Source: Paenibacillus campinasensis
GTDB taxonomy: Bacteria; Bacillota; Bacilli; Paenibacillales; Paenibacillaceae
Assembly (NCBI RefSeq): GCF_002272015.1
Contig: NZ_NPBY01000038.1
Span: 124,001-188,000, forward strand
Direction of reading: 5' to 3'
DNA: 64,000 bases
Positions within the stretch are counted from its first letter, which is position 1; the number at the start of each line of letters is the position of its first letter. A program made the translations under genes and the position numbers. Positions 7,844 through 15,890 of this stretch are shown here, piece after piece. The notes under the pieces are model-generated. The model worked only from the letters and a program-made list of their open reading frames with translations, searched no databases and was not told the DNA's origin.

Positions 7844-8409
7844 ACCGCTCTCTCCTTCCGTTTCAGCACCTTCGGCGCATGCCGGGCAGCCATCCTCCGA
7901 TACAATCGAATGGCATGAACAGCATCCGGCACCCCGACAATGACTACCAGTGACAGCAGAAGCAGCATCGCTTCCAGCAGCAGCCCGACCGGTACCAAAC
8001 GCGGCTCGGCTACTTCCTGGCTGATAAAGCCATACGTTATGCTCGAGATGATGCATATTCCGGCGAACAGAATATTGATCACGACGAGCGGAAGCCCTAA
8101 CTTCGATTGGACCTGGGGCCCCAGGCAGCCGCAATCCACCCTCCCCTTCTTGTGAATGTAATAAGCCGCACCGAACCCTTGGCCGGCATAAATCGACGCC
8201 AACAGATACAGGCTGTAAGAGGAAGGAAATGCATAAACCGCCGTCACCCCAGCGAACTGGCAGATCATCAGAAACCGATGCACCCGCGGGCTTCCCGGGA
8301 AACGATGCGGATCCCCGAACACGCTGCTCCATCCATAAGCAGCGATGGACAGCAGCATCGGAAACGTAACGACCAGCGCAACAGCGATGCTCATGCCGGC
8401 AGACATCAT
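7840..8409 (-). CDS. MauE/DoxX-like redox-associated membrane protein
   Basis: The 189-residue protein has about four membrane segments. The family-typical motif VDCGCLGP places Cys93 and Cys95 after an H-K-K-G-R stretch. MauE is proposed to work with MauD in disulfide formation of the MADH light chain. The start is preceded by AAGGAGG. Translation is coupled to the MauD-like gene by a 4-base overlap. Confidence 0.8.
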   Translation of the reverse strand: MMSAGMSIAVALVVTFPMLLSIAAYGWSSVFGDPHRFPGSPRVHRFLMICQFAGVTAVYAFPSSYSLYLLASIYAGQGFGAAYYIHKKGRVDCGCLGPQVQSKLGLPLVVINILFAGICIISSITYGFISQEVAEPRLVPVGLLLEAMLLLLSLVVIVGVPDAVHAIRLYRRMAARHAPKVLKRKERAV

Positions 8410-8508
8410 TCGGCAAGCCTCCTTGACTTCATCGTTTAATGAATTGGTGTTGCCGCCACGCCGCTTACCAGCCTACGAATATCTGCGAAGCTCCGGCCCG
8501 CTCTTCGG

Positions 8509-9153
8509 TCAGACCATCAGCATCCACAGAATCGCACCAAGGATCAGCCCCCCGGAGAGGATCTGTCGGACCGCTGTCAGCAGGGTGCGCTTCAGCCATC
8601 GATGGCCCAGCCAGGCGTATACAACGGAGCGGACGAACGGCAGGCTGAACAGGGCGCCGCGAACAACACCGAAGCACGCGCCCGCAGCGATGCTCGCCTG
8701 CCAGGAAAGTGTTAACACAGAGACAAACATATACGCGTGAAACAATACACCGGCTTGAAGCGTGATGAAGCCCATGCCGAGAATGCTTCCCCACAGCGCG
8801 GCGGAACGGTATCCCGCATGCTGAATCCATTCGGACGGTACGATGAAATTTCCTGATGGAAGATGCCGTGACATATTCAACACGTCCAGCAACAGCAGCA
8901 CACCCAGCCCGGCCATGACGAGGGTCGACTGCAGCCCGCTGATCGGGGCCAAGGACAGAAGATAACCGATCCCGCCCAGAGCCACGCCTGCCGCCAGGCC
9001 GCCCAGCGTGCATGATACCGTGTAGACGAGCGCATACTTCGTTCGATTAACCTTGGTGCTGTCCAGGCTTCCAAGTACGTTCAGCCCGCATGTGGTATCC
9101 ACGCTGGCAACAGCAGCGCCGATCGCGAACATGAACAATATCGCTGTCAGCAT
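8509..9153 (-). CDS. Polytopic membrane protein, MauF/CcdA-like by position
   Basis: The 214-residue protein has about six hydrophobic helices. It carries single cysteines in the first (TTCGLNVLG) and second (VSCTLGG) helix regions, compatible with a DsbD/CcdA-like electron conduit, though not the classic CcdA motif. It lies first in the cluster, 99 bases before the MauE-like gene, the place mauF takes in mau operons. The ATG at 9153 follows GAGGGGAGGG; a GTG at 9186 would precede that site. Assignment rests mainly on context. Confidence 0.55.
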   Translation of the reverse strand: MLTAILFMFAIGAAVASVDTTCGLNVLGSLDSTKVNRTKYALVYTVSCTLGGLAAGVALGGIGYLLSLAPISGLQSTLVMAGLGVLLLLDVLNMSRHLPSGNFIVPSEWIQHAGYRSAALWGSILGMGFITLQAGVLFHAYMFVSVLTLSWQASIAAGACFGVVRGALFSLPFVRSVVYAWLGHRWLKRTLLTAVRQILSGGLILGAILWMLMV

Positions 9154-9346
9154 GTATGGAAGGCCCTCCCCTCGTCGTAACGACACAGTTCTTCACCATT
9201 TTATGTGCTGCGCAGTCAGAATATTTGCACAACTTTCTCGTGTCGCAGAGCTGCCTCCCGCCTCGGACCCGATCAACAACCCGCGGTGGTATGGACATCC
9301 GAGGAGACGAAATAAGAAGAATAAGAAGAAGGAATACGCATGCTAA

Positions 9347-9377
9347 AAATCGCCGGCGCAGTACGCGCCGGCGATTT
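9347..9377. terminator. Strong hairpin between the 65-residue gene and the mau-like cluster
   Basis: AAATCGCCGGCGC (9347-9359) pairs perfectly with GCGCCGGCGATTT (9365-9377) around a 5-base loop. It lies 16 bases past the stop of the 9393-9590 gene and separates it from the cluster downstream. Confidence 0.8.
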
Positions 9378-9392
9378 GTGTCAGAATTCGAA

Positions 9393-9590
9393 TTATAGTA
9401 TTCTTCTCCCCATCCCTGCAATCGTCTCATACAGGGATTTCCATACATCCTTGCTTTCCACCGTCTCGTCTGCGGGCGGTGCCGGCTCCGAGCGTGAAAG
9501 CCTCATTTGTTCTGCCAGACGACAGCGTTCCATTTCCTGACGGAGATCGTTCGCATGCTGTTTGGCAATATCTTCATTGTTTCTAAACAT
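9393..9590 (-). CDS. Small hypothetical protein, 65 residues
   Basis: A short hydrophilic protein with an Asp/Glu/Arg-rich helical N-terminal half (DIAKQHANDLRQEMERCRLAEQMRL), a Pro/Ala linker and an amphipathic end (SLYETIAGMGRRIL). It has a ribosome binding site AAGAGGAA and a strong terminator right after it, so it is probably a real gene. No family was recognised. Confidence 0.6.
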   Translation of the reverse strand: MFRNNEDIAKQHANDLRQEMERCRLAEQMRLSRSEPAPPADETVESKDVWKSLYETIAGMGRRIL

Positions 9591-9843
9591 GTTTCATTCC
9601 TCTTTTCTTTTTTACAGCGACATCAATCCGACATTACCAACACCTGCATGAACTCTCCCGTCCCCCTCACTATAATAATGCCGCAGATAGCACTATGGTA
9701 AGGGATAAAACACCTTTAATTCTTTTTTCCGCAGCTGTCACCTCTCCGAACAGGTCAAAGGCTGCACAATTCTCCGGATCACCTCCTCCGCTTACATCGT
9801 CATCCAGTGCAGTGTTCCGTTCACAATCAGAGACTAATAAAAA

Positions 9844-9866
9844 CACGCCAGCCCTTCGGCCAGCGC
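9844..9866 (-). terminator. Terminator after the two tiny peptide genes
   Basis: On the minus strand CGCGCTGGCC folds onto GGCTGGCGTG with three G-U pairs and a 4-base loop, followed by TTTTTATT. It begins 18 bases after the stop of the 31-residue gene. Confidence 0.65.
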
Positions 9867-9883
9867 GCAAGTATTCATATTCA

Positions 9884-9979
9884 CTAATCCCAGATGGAGA
9901 ACAATACCAGCAAGACAGCGGCAATTCCGAGCCAAAGCGTATGCTTTGATACCCAGGCGGAACGTAAATCTTCATTCAT
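9884..9979 (-). CDS. Tiny membrane peptide, 31 residues
   Basis: The ATG at 9979 follows a very strong AAGGAGG site (9 bases spacing). The peptide has a polar start (MNEDLRSAWVSKH), one hydrophobic helix (WLGIAAVLLVLFS) and ends in Ile-Trp-Asp. It lies 52 bases after another tiny gene ending in Trp-Trp-Asp and is followed by a terminator. A single-pass membrane peptide, leaderless bacteriocin-like peptide or membrane regulator is possible; no family was recognised. Confidence 0.6.
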   Translation of the reverse strand: MNEDLRSAWVSKHTLWLGIAAVLLVLFSIWD

Positions 9980-10031
9980 AGATCCAAACCTCCTTGTCAA
10001 ATGATTTGTAACAGACAGCAGTTGCAGCTTA

Positions 10032-10112
10032 TTAATCCCACCAGCTAAGCATCGACATGAGAATGGTTGCAGCCAGCACGCCGTCCACAAACTTCAATTG
10101 AAGTTTGGCCAT
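10032..10112 (-). CDS. Tiny hydrophobic peptide, 26 residues
   Basis: The ATG at 10112 follows AAAAGGAGGTGA, a near-perfect ribosome binding site. The peptide starts MAKLQLKFVDG, has a hydrophobic middle and ends Leu-Ser-Trp-Trp-Asp. It shares the C-terminal aromatic-Asp ending with the next gene. A copy of the TetR-type operator lies about 53 bases upstream. It is too short for standard gene calling; function unknown. Confidence 0.6.
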   Translation of the reverse strand: MAKLQLKFVDGVLAATILMSMLSWWD

Positions 10113-10164
10113 TTGAATCACCTCCTTTTTCAAGTTGAGTAGTAGGTGCATGATTTATCTGTAA

Positions 10165-10186
10165 TATTATTGATTGACCAATTACT
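10165..10186. promoter_or_regulatory. TetR-type operator copy 1, upstream of the tiny peptides
   Basis: Contains ATTGATTGACCAATTACT, an imperfect inverted repeat (TGATTG/CAATTA). The 22 bases are identical to those upstream of the TetR gene at 12133-12154. A possible -35 (TTGGTC on the minus strand) lies inside it. Confidence 0.6.
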
Positions 10187-10262
10187 ATTAGCGAAAAAAT
10201 AAAGGACGTTAGGCATATATACGCTTGCTATTAAGCACAATTCGTACAATCGTACAATCCGT

Positions 10263-11231
10263 TCACAGGCCCTGCTTCTGCTTCAGCCGCCGAATGGTCT
10301 CCTTAATCGCTTTTTCATGCGGCGTCCAGGATAAGCGTCCGATGAGGCGCTCGTATTTTTCCCCGCTCAGCACGAGCGGCTCTTCCGTAAGATACAGCAT
10401 CTCGACGACCTCCTTCATGACGGGATTGAACAGGCCGATCAGAGATAACCCGATGCGTCCTAGCGGTACGACAGCTTTGCGGCTCCCGCTCGCCTCCTGA
10501 GCGATGCGTACCAGGTCGCGACCTGAAATGACACCAGGGCCGGGAATGTGCCAGTTTTGCCCGTAAGACTCCTCCTGAACGGCGATATCCACAATCATCC
10601 GGGCTGCATCCGGCAAGTAGACATATTCACGGGGCACCGTCATATTCCCGATGAAGGCCGTAGGCTTACCTGCTGCGATAGCTTCCATCGTCACGGATAG
10701 ATAAGATGCTTGCGCGGAGGGACCGTAATAATCCGGCAGCCGGGCGATCAAAGGGTGCGTGCGGGGGTTCCAACGTGCCGAATACAGAAGCTCCTCATAG
10801 GCGAGCCTGGTTTTGCCTTTTCGGGTATGAGGCCGCTTCGGATGCTCCTCCGTCGCTCTTTCCATCCTGCGTCGCCCATAGGGATAAATACCGTCGACGA
10901 CCACCACTCTTGCGTCCATCTGCTGCGCAGCCTTCATCACGGATTCCCCGAGTGGAAGCAGTCTTGATTCCATCTCGTGATACGGAATATTCGCGCTGTG
11001 AAAAATGACATCCGCCCCTTCGGCCGCCTGAATGATGTCCTCTGGATTAAAGGCATCCCCCGTGTGAAGCTTCAGCAATGGGGATCGGCCGAGCTCCTCG
11101 GCGAGCGCATTTAACTTGGTCATCGATCTGCCGAAGGCAATCGTTTCGATCCCTCTTGTGATCAATTCGGCTGTCAGCGGATTTCCCACTCCGCCCGTTG
11201 CTCCCAGAACAATCGCTTTTTTCATATTCAT
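10263..11231 (-). CDS. NAD(P)-dependent epimerase/dehydratase-like protein
   Basis: The 322-residue protein has an extended-SDR Rossmann fold: nucleotide-binding GATGGVGNP near residues 10-18, D-A at the end of strand 3 (TGDAF), and a helix with substrate-binding features. The usual YxxxK is not obvious (RLAYEELLYSA). Close relatives act on sugars, flavonoids or quinones; the substrate is unknown. The ribosome binding site is AAAGGAGAGG. An operator-like sequence overlaps its promoter, and the TetR gene upstream probably regulates it. Confidence 0.75.
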   Translation of the reverse strand: MNMKKAIVLGATGGVGNPLTAELITRGIETIAFGRSMTKLNALAEELGRSPLLKLHTGDAFNPEDIIQAAEGADVIFHSANIPYHEMESRLLPLGESVMKAAQQMDARVVVVDGIYPYGRRRMERATEEHPKRPHTRKGKTRLAYEELLYSARWNPRTHPLIARLPDYYGPSAQASYLSVTMEAIAAGKPTAFIGNMTVPREYVYLPDAARMIVDIAVQEESYGQNWHIPGPGVISGRDLVRIAQEASGSRKAVVPLGRIGLSLIGLFNPVMKEVVEMLYLTEEPLVLSGEKYERLIGRLSWTPHEKAIKETIRRLKQKQGL

Positions 11232-11582
11232 ACCTCTCCTTTGTTATTGATTAATCAATCACTATTGATAAAAAAAATAATGACGAACTTCATAATGATG
11301 AAACGTGCATCGCTGCTACACACCTTAGGCTGTTATGGCCTGCGGCTCCCTATGCTCACCGATCAAGCCGCTTTCGGGAATGCGGAGCCGACCGCTCCCG
11401 GGAATGGGCTGGCACTCTCGCGAAGCAGCTTATGGACTCTCACTGTCAAGACGTGTATTCCCGGTGAGTCGCTTGGGACGCTCAAGCCATTCTGCCCCTT
11501 GCGGCTCGATGCTTACACTGCCCCTATAGTCCTCCCCGTAAGGACAGCACACGGATTACCATTCCCCGGTCCATTGGCAGCT
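11232..11582. other. Gene-free interval between the TetR gene and the epimerase gene
   Basis: It holds the second TetR-type operator at 11246-11264. The rest is GC-rich sequence without a ribosome binding site or recognisable protein on either strand. A 184-residue plus-strand frame runs through it into the antisense of the TetR gene and is judged spurious. Confidence 0.45.
11246..11264. promoter_or_regulatory. TetR-type operator copy 2, upstream of the epimerase gene
   Basis: ATTGATTAATCAATCACTA carries a perfect TTGATTAATCAA palindrome and resembles the other two sites. It is 15 bases upstream of the epimerase start codon, where binding would block transcription. Confidence 0.55.
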
Positions 11583-12098
11583 CTAACGCTTCGGCATAAT
11601 GCTCGGCATTTCCATGGCCATGGCCGCATTACACAGCATTCCCCGTGCAAGAAAATTGGAGACTCTCACATCTGCATCCTGAAATCCGGCATGGATGAAG
11701 GCAGTCTCCACCAGCTCCTTTACCTCGCCCATCCCCTGCTGCATCGCTGCTCGAACAGGAGCATCCGAGATCGTCTGTGCCTGCATCTGCAGTAAAATTT
11801 CACTGCGATGCGCCAGCATGATCTCCTCGTAAGCACGGATCAATCCCTCTTCGAGCTCCTGAGGCGGTGCCGAATCAATGACCTGACGGAACGCCTGAAC
11901 AATCCGCTGCCAAGATACGGCCAGCGCTTCAACCAGCAGCGATTCCTTGGTGAAGAAACGGTACACGTAGGGCTGCGATATGGCTGCGCGTTCGGCAACC
12001 TGAGCGGTTGTCGCACGGTAATAACCGATCTCTGCAAATACCTCGATGGCTGCTGCAACAATATCCTGACGTCGGTTCGCGGAGGCTTCGCGCGGCAT
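11583..12098 (-). CDS. TetR/AcrR family transcriptional regulator
   Basis: The 171-residue protein has an N-terminal TetR HTH: RRQDIVAAAIEVFAEIGYYRATTAQVAERAAISQPYVYRFFTKESLL. A C-terminal ligand-binding helical domain follows. The start has AGAAAGGATGG upstream. One operator-like copy lies 35 bases upstream of its own start, one before the downstream epimerase gene and one before the tiny peptides, which suggests a small three-promoter regulon. Confidence 0.88.
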   Translation of the reverse strand: MPREASANRRQDIVAAAIEVFAEIGYYRATTAQVAERAAISQPYVYRFFTKESLLVEALAVSWQRIVQAFRQVIDSAPPQELEEGLIRAYEEIMLAHRSEILLQMQAQTISDAPVRAAMQQGMGEVKELVETAFIHAGFQDADVRVSNFLARGMLCNAAMAMEMPSIMPKR

Positions 12099-12132
12099 AC
12101 GGAATCCATCCTTTCTGTTGTCGATTCACATT

Positions 12133-12154
12133 TATTATTGATTGACCAATTACT
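12133..12154. promoter_or_regulatory. TetR-type operator copy 3, upstream of the TetR gene
   Basis: Identical over 22 bases to 10165-10186 (core ATTGATTGACCAATTACT). Its position suits autoregulation. Confidence 0.6.
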
Positions 12155-12242
12155 TACTGGAATCAGTATATGCGAAATCATGTACTAGTGCAACTGTTAT
12201 TTTTCATGATTTTCCATTTGTAACGATACGGCCCCGCAAAAA

Positions 12243-12279
12243 AAGCCGGTCATCCCCACATCTCGGGAATAACCGGCTT
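12243..12279 (-). terminator. Terminator of the nucleoside operon
   Basis: On the minus strand AAGCCGGT (12279-12272) and ACCGGCTT (12250-12243) enclose an inner TTCCC/GGGGA pairing, followed by a T-tract. It lies just after the phosphorylase stop. Confidence 0.85.
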
Positions 12280-12285
12280 ATTCCA

Positions 12286-13017
12286 TCACCCTTGCTTCGC
12301 CAGCTTCGCAACGGCTATCAAGGCTGCGTGAATTTCGCGCTCCACGGCATCCGACACGACATTCGTGTTCGGATCATACTCTGCCGCAAGGTCTGCGTCC
12401 GCGAAGCCGTCGATCGCCACGATCGCACCGGCGCGGACGCCGCGGAGAGCGGCTACTACATAAAGCGCCGAGATTTCCATCTCAACGCCGAGCGCACCGG
12501 CCGCCTTATATTTCGGATGGGGGAATTCCTCCACTCCGTTGAAGAATACGTCCAACGTCACCGTCATCCCTTTACGGACGACGCCCTCGCCTAAGGACAG
12601 CGCGGATTCGTACAACGCCTCCACAACCGCACTGTCCGCCACGGCCGGGAAGCCGTCCGGCACCAGCTGCTTGGTCAGCCCATCGGTACGAATCGCTGCC
12701 GTGCTGACCACCAGGCTGCCTGCAGGCGTGTCGGCCTGATAGGAGCCGGCGGTGCCGACGCGGATCAGCGTCTTTGCCCCGGCGCGGATCAGCTCCTCGA
12801 AGCAAACCGCCGCGCCCGGAGAACCGACGCCATGGCTGGTCACGCCCACCTCCACGCCTTCATAAGTACCGACAAAGGTCCGGTATTCCCGGCTGAAGGC
12901 CAGCTCCTTCGCGCCATCGAGCTTGCGGGAGATCAGCTCGGCCCGCTTCGGGTCACCACAGACGATGACGAATTCCGGAATATCCTCCGAGTTCACTTGC
13001 AAAATTGGCATCAGCAT
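12286..13017 (-). CDS. Nucleoside phosphorylase (PNP/UDP family)
   Basis: The 243-residue protein has the PNP_UDP_1 fold: VIVCGDPKRAELIS (phosphate site), GVGSPGAAVCFEELI, RVGTAGSYQ and ALGVEMEISALYVV (ribose/base site). It splits nucleosides with phosphate to base and ribose-1-phosphate; purine or uridine preference cannot be read. The ATG at 13017 follows AAGGAG in the end of the upstream gene; longer starts overlap that gene. As the last gene of a BMP-type uptake operon it probably processes the imported nucleoside. Confidence 0.88.
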   Translation of the reverse strand: MLMPILQVNSEDIPEFVIVCGDPKRAELISRKLDGAKELAFSREYRTFVGTYEGVEVGVTSHGVGSPGAAVCFEELIRAGAKTLIRVGTAGSYQADTPAGSLVVSTAAIRTDGLTKQLVPDGFPAVADSAVVEALYESALSLGEGVVRKGMTVTLDVFFNGVEEFPHPKYKAAGALGVEMEISALYVVAALRGVRAGAIVAIDGFADADLAAEYDPNTNVVSDAVEREIHAALIAVAKLAKQG

Positions 13018-13018
13018 A

Positions 13019-13693
13019 TCAATCAAACTCCTTGCGTGTCCATTCGTCTTCCGGGATGTCCAGCGCCTCGCCGCTGAACCGCTGCTCCTTGAACGGATCA
13101 GCTTCATTATGGAACCCGTTCCGCTCCCAGAAGCCCGGACGGTCCTCGCTCATAAATTCAATGCCTCGCAGCCATTTGGCGCTCTTCCAGAAATAACGGT
13201 GCGGCACCACCGTGCGCAGCGGCCAGCCGTGCTTGTCCGTTAACGGCTCCCCGTTAAACCGGTAGGCCAGCAGCACATCATCTCTTAACAGATCCTCAAT
13301 CGGCACGTTGGTGTCATAGTCCGGATCGGCATGGAACATCACATATTTGGCCTCCGGCTTCACCTTCAGCAGCTTCAGGAAGTCTCTGAACAGAATGCCT
13401 TCCCAGACCGTGTCAAACTTGGACCAGCGGGTGACGCAATGAATATCCGTATTCACCGTCACGGTCGGCAGCGCCAATAACTCCTCGTAGGAAAACGTCC
13501 GCTCCTCCTCCACCTCGCCGAATACCCTCAGGTTCCACTTCGACATATCGTATACCGGAACTTCGCCTTCATGGAGGATCGGGAATTTCTCGGTCAAGGT
13601 CTGGCCCGGCGGCAGCTTGTCGCGCTGCTCGTCCGTCAAATTCCCGGCAACCACGGGCTTCATCTTCTTCAGACGCTCCGCTTTCTTATGCAC
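13019..13693 (-). CDS. Sulfite oxidase-like molybdopterin oxidoreductase (YuiH-like)
   Basis: The 224-residue protein has the oxidoreductase molybdopterin-binding fold. The Mo-ligand cysteine is likely Cys86 in IHCVTRWSKF, followed by YVMFHADPDYDTN, LLAYRFNGEPLTDKHGWPLR and PHRYFWKSAKWLRGIEF. It has no signal peptide, so it is cytosolic. GTG start at 13693 overlaps the stop of a 72-residue frame, with AAAGGAGATGA upstream. Its presence inside a nucleoside operon is unusual; the substrate is unknown. Confidence 0.85.
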   Translation of the reverse strand: MHKKAERLKKMKPVVAGNLTDEQRDKLPPGQTLTEKFPILHEGEVPVYDMSKWNLRVFGEVEEERTFSYEELLALPTVTVNTDIHCVTRWSKFDTVWEGILFRDFLKLLKVKPEAKYVMFHADPDYDTNVPIEDLLRDDVLLAYRFNGEPLTDKHGWPLRTVVPHRYFWKSAKWLRGIEFMSEDRPGFWERNGFHNEADPFKEQRFSGEALDIPEDEWTRKEFD

Positions 13694-13911
13694 TAGATGT
13701 CATCTCCTTTACGCTTGTACGAACCGCGGCCGAAAAACGGCATGGGGCGGCCCGGCTTATTCCCGCCCGCGTGCGGGTCATCGCTCGCGGGTTGTCGCAC
13801 GCGGCGCTTCACACGAGGCGCTTCGCTCATGCTGCGAAAAAGCCCCGGATCAGCATACTGATCCGCAGCGTGATTCGCAGCGTGATTCGCGCTTCGGTAT
13901 GCAGCGGCCAT
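13693..13911 (-). CDS. Small hypothetical protein between permease and oxidoreductase
   Basis: A 72-residue frame fills the gap between two operon genes and ends overlapping the next start. It has Ala/Asn/His-rich repeats at the start (ANHAANHAAD) and a basic Gly/Pro end. No convincing ribosome binding site precedes it, so it may be non-coding spacer with a short direct repeat (gattcgcagc). Confidence 0.3.
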   Translation of the reverse strand: MAAAYRSANHAANHAADQYADPGLFRSMSEAPRVKRRVRQPASDDPHAGGNKPGRPMPFFGRGSYKRKGDDI

Positions 13912-13915
13912 GATT

Positions 13916-14839
13916 TTATCGGGAGCTGGTACCCTGCTTCAGCGCATCCTGCTGGAAGCTTTTATCCTTGAAAAAGAACATCGCCAGAATCGTCACCACA
14001 TAGGGCAGCATTTGCGTGAAATGCGTAGGCAGCGCAAGCCCCTGGAATCGGATGCTGAGCGCGTCCATGAAGCCGAACAACAGGCTCGCCGCCGTCACGC
14101 CAAGTGGTCCGGATTGGCCGAGCATGGTGGCAACAAGGGCAATGAAGCCGCGACCGGCCGTCATGCCTTCGGTAAACATGGTCACTTGTCCAAGCGACAG
14201 CTGGGCTCCGCCCAGCGCGCACAACACGCCGCTGGCCAGCACCGCGCCGTATTGATAACGGGTCACCCGGATGCCGACGCTTCGCGCAGCCAGCGGATTC
14301 TCGCCAGCGGCCAGGAAGCGAAATCCGCTTTTTGTTCGATAGAAATAATACCACATCAGCCCTGCAATCAAAAAGGCCACATACACCAGCGGGGTCAGCC
14401 CCGCCAGAATCGGACCGAGCACCGGAATATTCTCGATGATCGGAATGTTCCATTTCGGCAGGCCAACCATCGTATTATCATAGAAGGCGCCTTTGACATC
14501 AAAGATCGCCCGCAGGCTGAAGGTTGTAATCCCCGCCGCCAGCGCGTTCATGGCGACCCCGACCACGATGACGTTCGCCTTGAGATGGATGCTCAAATAG
14601 CCGAACACCAGGGAGAACAGCGAGACCACAATAATGGCGAACACAATCGCATATACGACGTTACCAAAGAAATAGTTGCCTGCTACGGCGGAAAATGCGC
14701 CCAGCAGCATAAATCCCTCCAGCCCGACATTGAACAGTCCGACGCGGGAGCAGAGCGCTCCGCCCAGCGCGGCCAGCAATATCGGAGTGAGCACCCGGAG
14801 GGCCGAGTTGATCAGTGCCAGGTCAAACAGCTGTGCCAT
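13916..14839 (-). CDS. BMP-type nucleoside ABC transporter permease (NupQ-like)
   Basis: The 307-residue, multi-helix protein has branched-chain-type permease motifs: VGLFNVGLEGFMLLGAF near the start and GENPLAARSVGIRVTRYQYGAVLASG near residues 193-218. It is one half of the membrane channel. It overlaps the other permease gene by 17 bases and has AGAAAGGAG upstream. Confidence 0.88.
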   Translation of the reverse strand: MAQLFDLALINSALRVLTPILLAALGGALCSRVGLFNVGLEGFMLLGAFSAVAGNYFFGNVVYAIVFAIIVVSLFSLVFGYLSIHLKANVIVVGVAMNALAAGITTFSLRAIFDVKGAFYDNTMVGLPKWNIPIIENIPVLGPILAGLTPLVYVAFLIAGLMWYYFYRTKSGFRFLAAGENPLAARSVGIRVTRYQYGAVLASGVLCALGGAQLSLGQVTMFTEGMTAGRGFIALVATMLGQSGPLGVTAASLLFGFMDALSIRFQGLALPTHFTQMLPYVVTILAMFFFKDKSFQQDALKQGTSSR

Positions 14840-15890
14840 CGGACTTGTTCTCCTTTCTGCGCTTTAGAAAGCTGTAAGTGAATCGTGCGGAGATAAACAG
14901 GATCAGCACCGCCTGGATAATGGCGCCGACCTCCAGCGGAACCTCGGTGTTGCGTTCCACGCCCATGCCGCCGGTCTGCAGCGCGGCCAGGAAGATGGCA
15001 GCTATCAGCGTTCCGATCGGGTGCGATCCGGCCAGCAATGCGGCCATAATGCCTGTCCATGCATAGTTGGCCGTGGATAGAGCCCCGTCGATGTAGCGAT
15101 ACTGGGAGCCGAGGATTTCCACCGCGCCGCCGAGTCCGGCCAAACCGCCGCTTGCGAACATCGCCCCGATCATCATCGGCCCCCGCTTAACGCCGCCATA
15201 CAGTGCAAACAGCGGGTTCCCGCCTAGCATCCGGATCTCGTACCCGATCACCGAGCGCTTGAGCAGCACGAATATGATCAGTGCAGCCAGCACGGCCAGC
15301 ACAAAGCCGATATGCAGCGGCATACCGGAGATCAGCTTCGGCAGCCATACGCTGTTATCCAGCATCGGGGACTGCGCCATCGCCGCAGAGCCCGAGCGGT
15401 CTCGAAGCGGATAAGCGACCAGATAACCGGCGAACAGCACCGCCACATAGTTGAGCAGCAAGGTCGAAATCAGCAGATTTACACGAAATCTGGCGTCAAA
15501 GTACCCGGCCATGACCGACCACAGCCCGCCGGCAATCACGCCGGCCAGCAGTGCCGCGATGCACACGAACCAGCCCGGCCCCGGCAAATACAGGCCGACC
15601 AGCGCAGCCGCCAGCGCGCCAAACACCATCTGCCCTTCGGCCCCCAGGTTGAAGAACCCGGCCCGGAAAGCGAAGGCAGCGCCTAGCCCGATCAGAATAA
15701 TCGGCGTTGCCCGCGATAATGTATTGGTGAAGAAATACATGCCGCCAAAGGCGCCCTTCCACATCTCCGCATAGGTCTCCAAGATGCTGCCCCCGGCGAT
15801 GAGAATGCCGATCGCACCAGCCAGCAAACCGACAATGATCGCGCCTATTGGCTGCAGCAGAGGAAGAGTCCATTTTGTCCATTTATTCAT
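14823..15890 (-). CDS. BMP-type nucleoside ABC transporter permease (NupP-like)
   Basis: The 355-residue permease has about nine membrane segments and the family signature AFRAGFFNLGAEGQMVFGALAAA, then ALYGGVKRGPMMIGAMFASGGLAGLGGA. It starts within the last bases of the ATPase gene (ATGA overlap), with CAGGAGGAA upstream. It partners the 13916-14839 permease. Confidence 0.9.
   Translation of the reverse strand: MNKWTKWTLPLLQPIGAIIVGLLAGAIGILIAGGSILETYAEMWKGAFGGMYFFTNTLSRATPIILIGLGAAFAFRAGFFNLGAEGQMVFGALAAALVGLYLPGPGWFVCIAALLAGVIAGGLWSVMAGYFDARFRVNLLISTLLLNYVAVLFAGYLVAYPLRDRSGSAAMAQSPMLDNSVWLPKLISGMPLHIGFVLAVLAALIIFVLLKRSVIGYEIRMLGGNPLFALYGGVKRGPMMIGAMFASGGLAGLGGAVEILGSQYRYIDGALSTANYAWTGIMAALLAGSHPIGTLIAAIFLAALQTGGMGVERNTEVPLEVGAIIQAVLILFISARFTYSFLKRRKENKSDGTAV

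Noticed and set aside
7844..8416. N-terminal extension of the MauD-like frame to 370 residues
   Set aside because: The extension is an out-of-frame reading of the MauE-like gene; the internal ATG at 7843 has a strong SD and stop-start overlap.
9670..9975. 101-residue minus-strand frame
   Set aside because: It starts inside the 31-residue peptide gene in another frame and reads through that gene's terminator.
11241..11795. 184-residue plus-strand frame
   Set aside because: No SD sequence, and its C-terminal part is antisense to the TetR gene.
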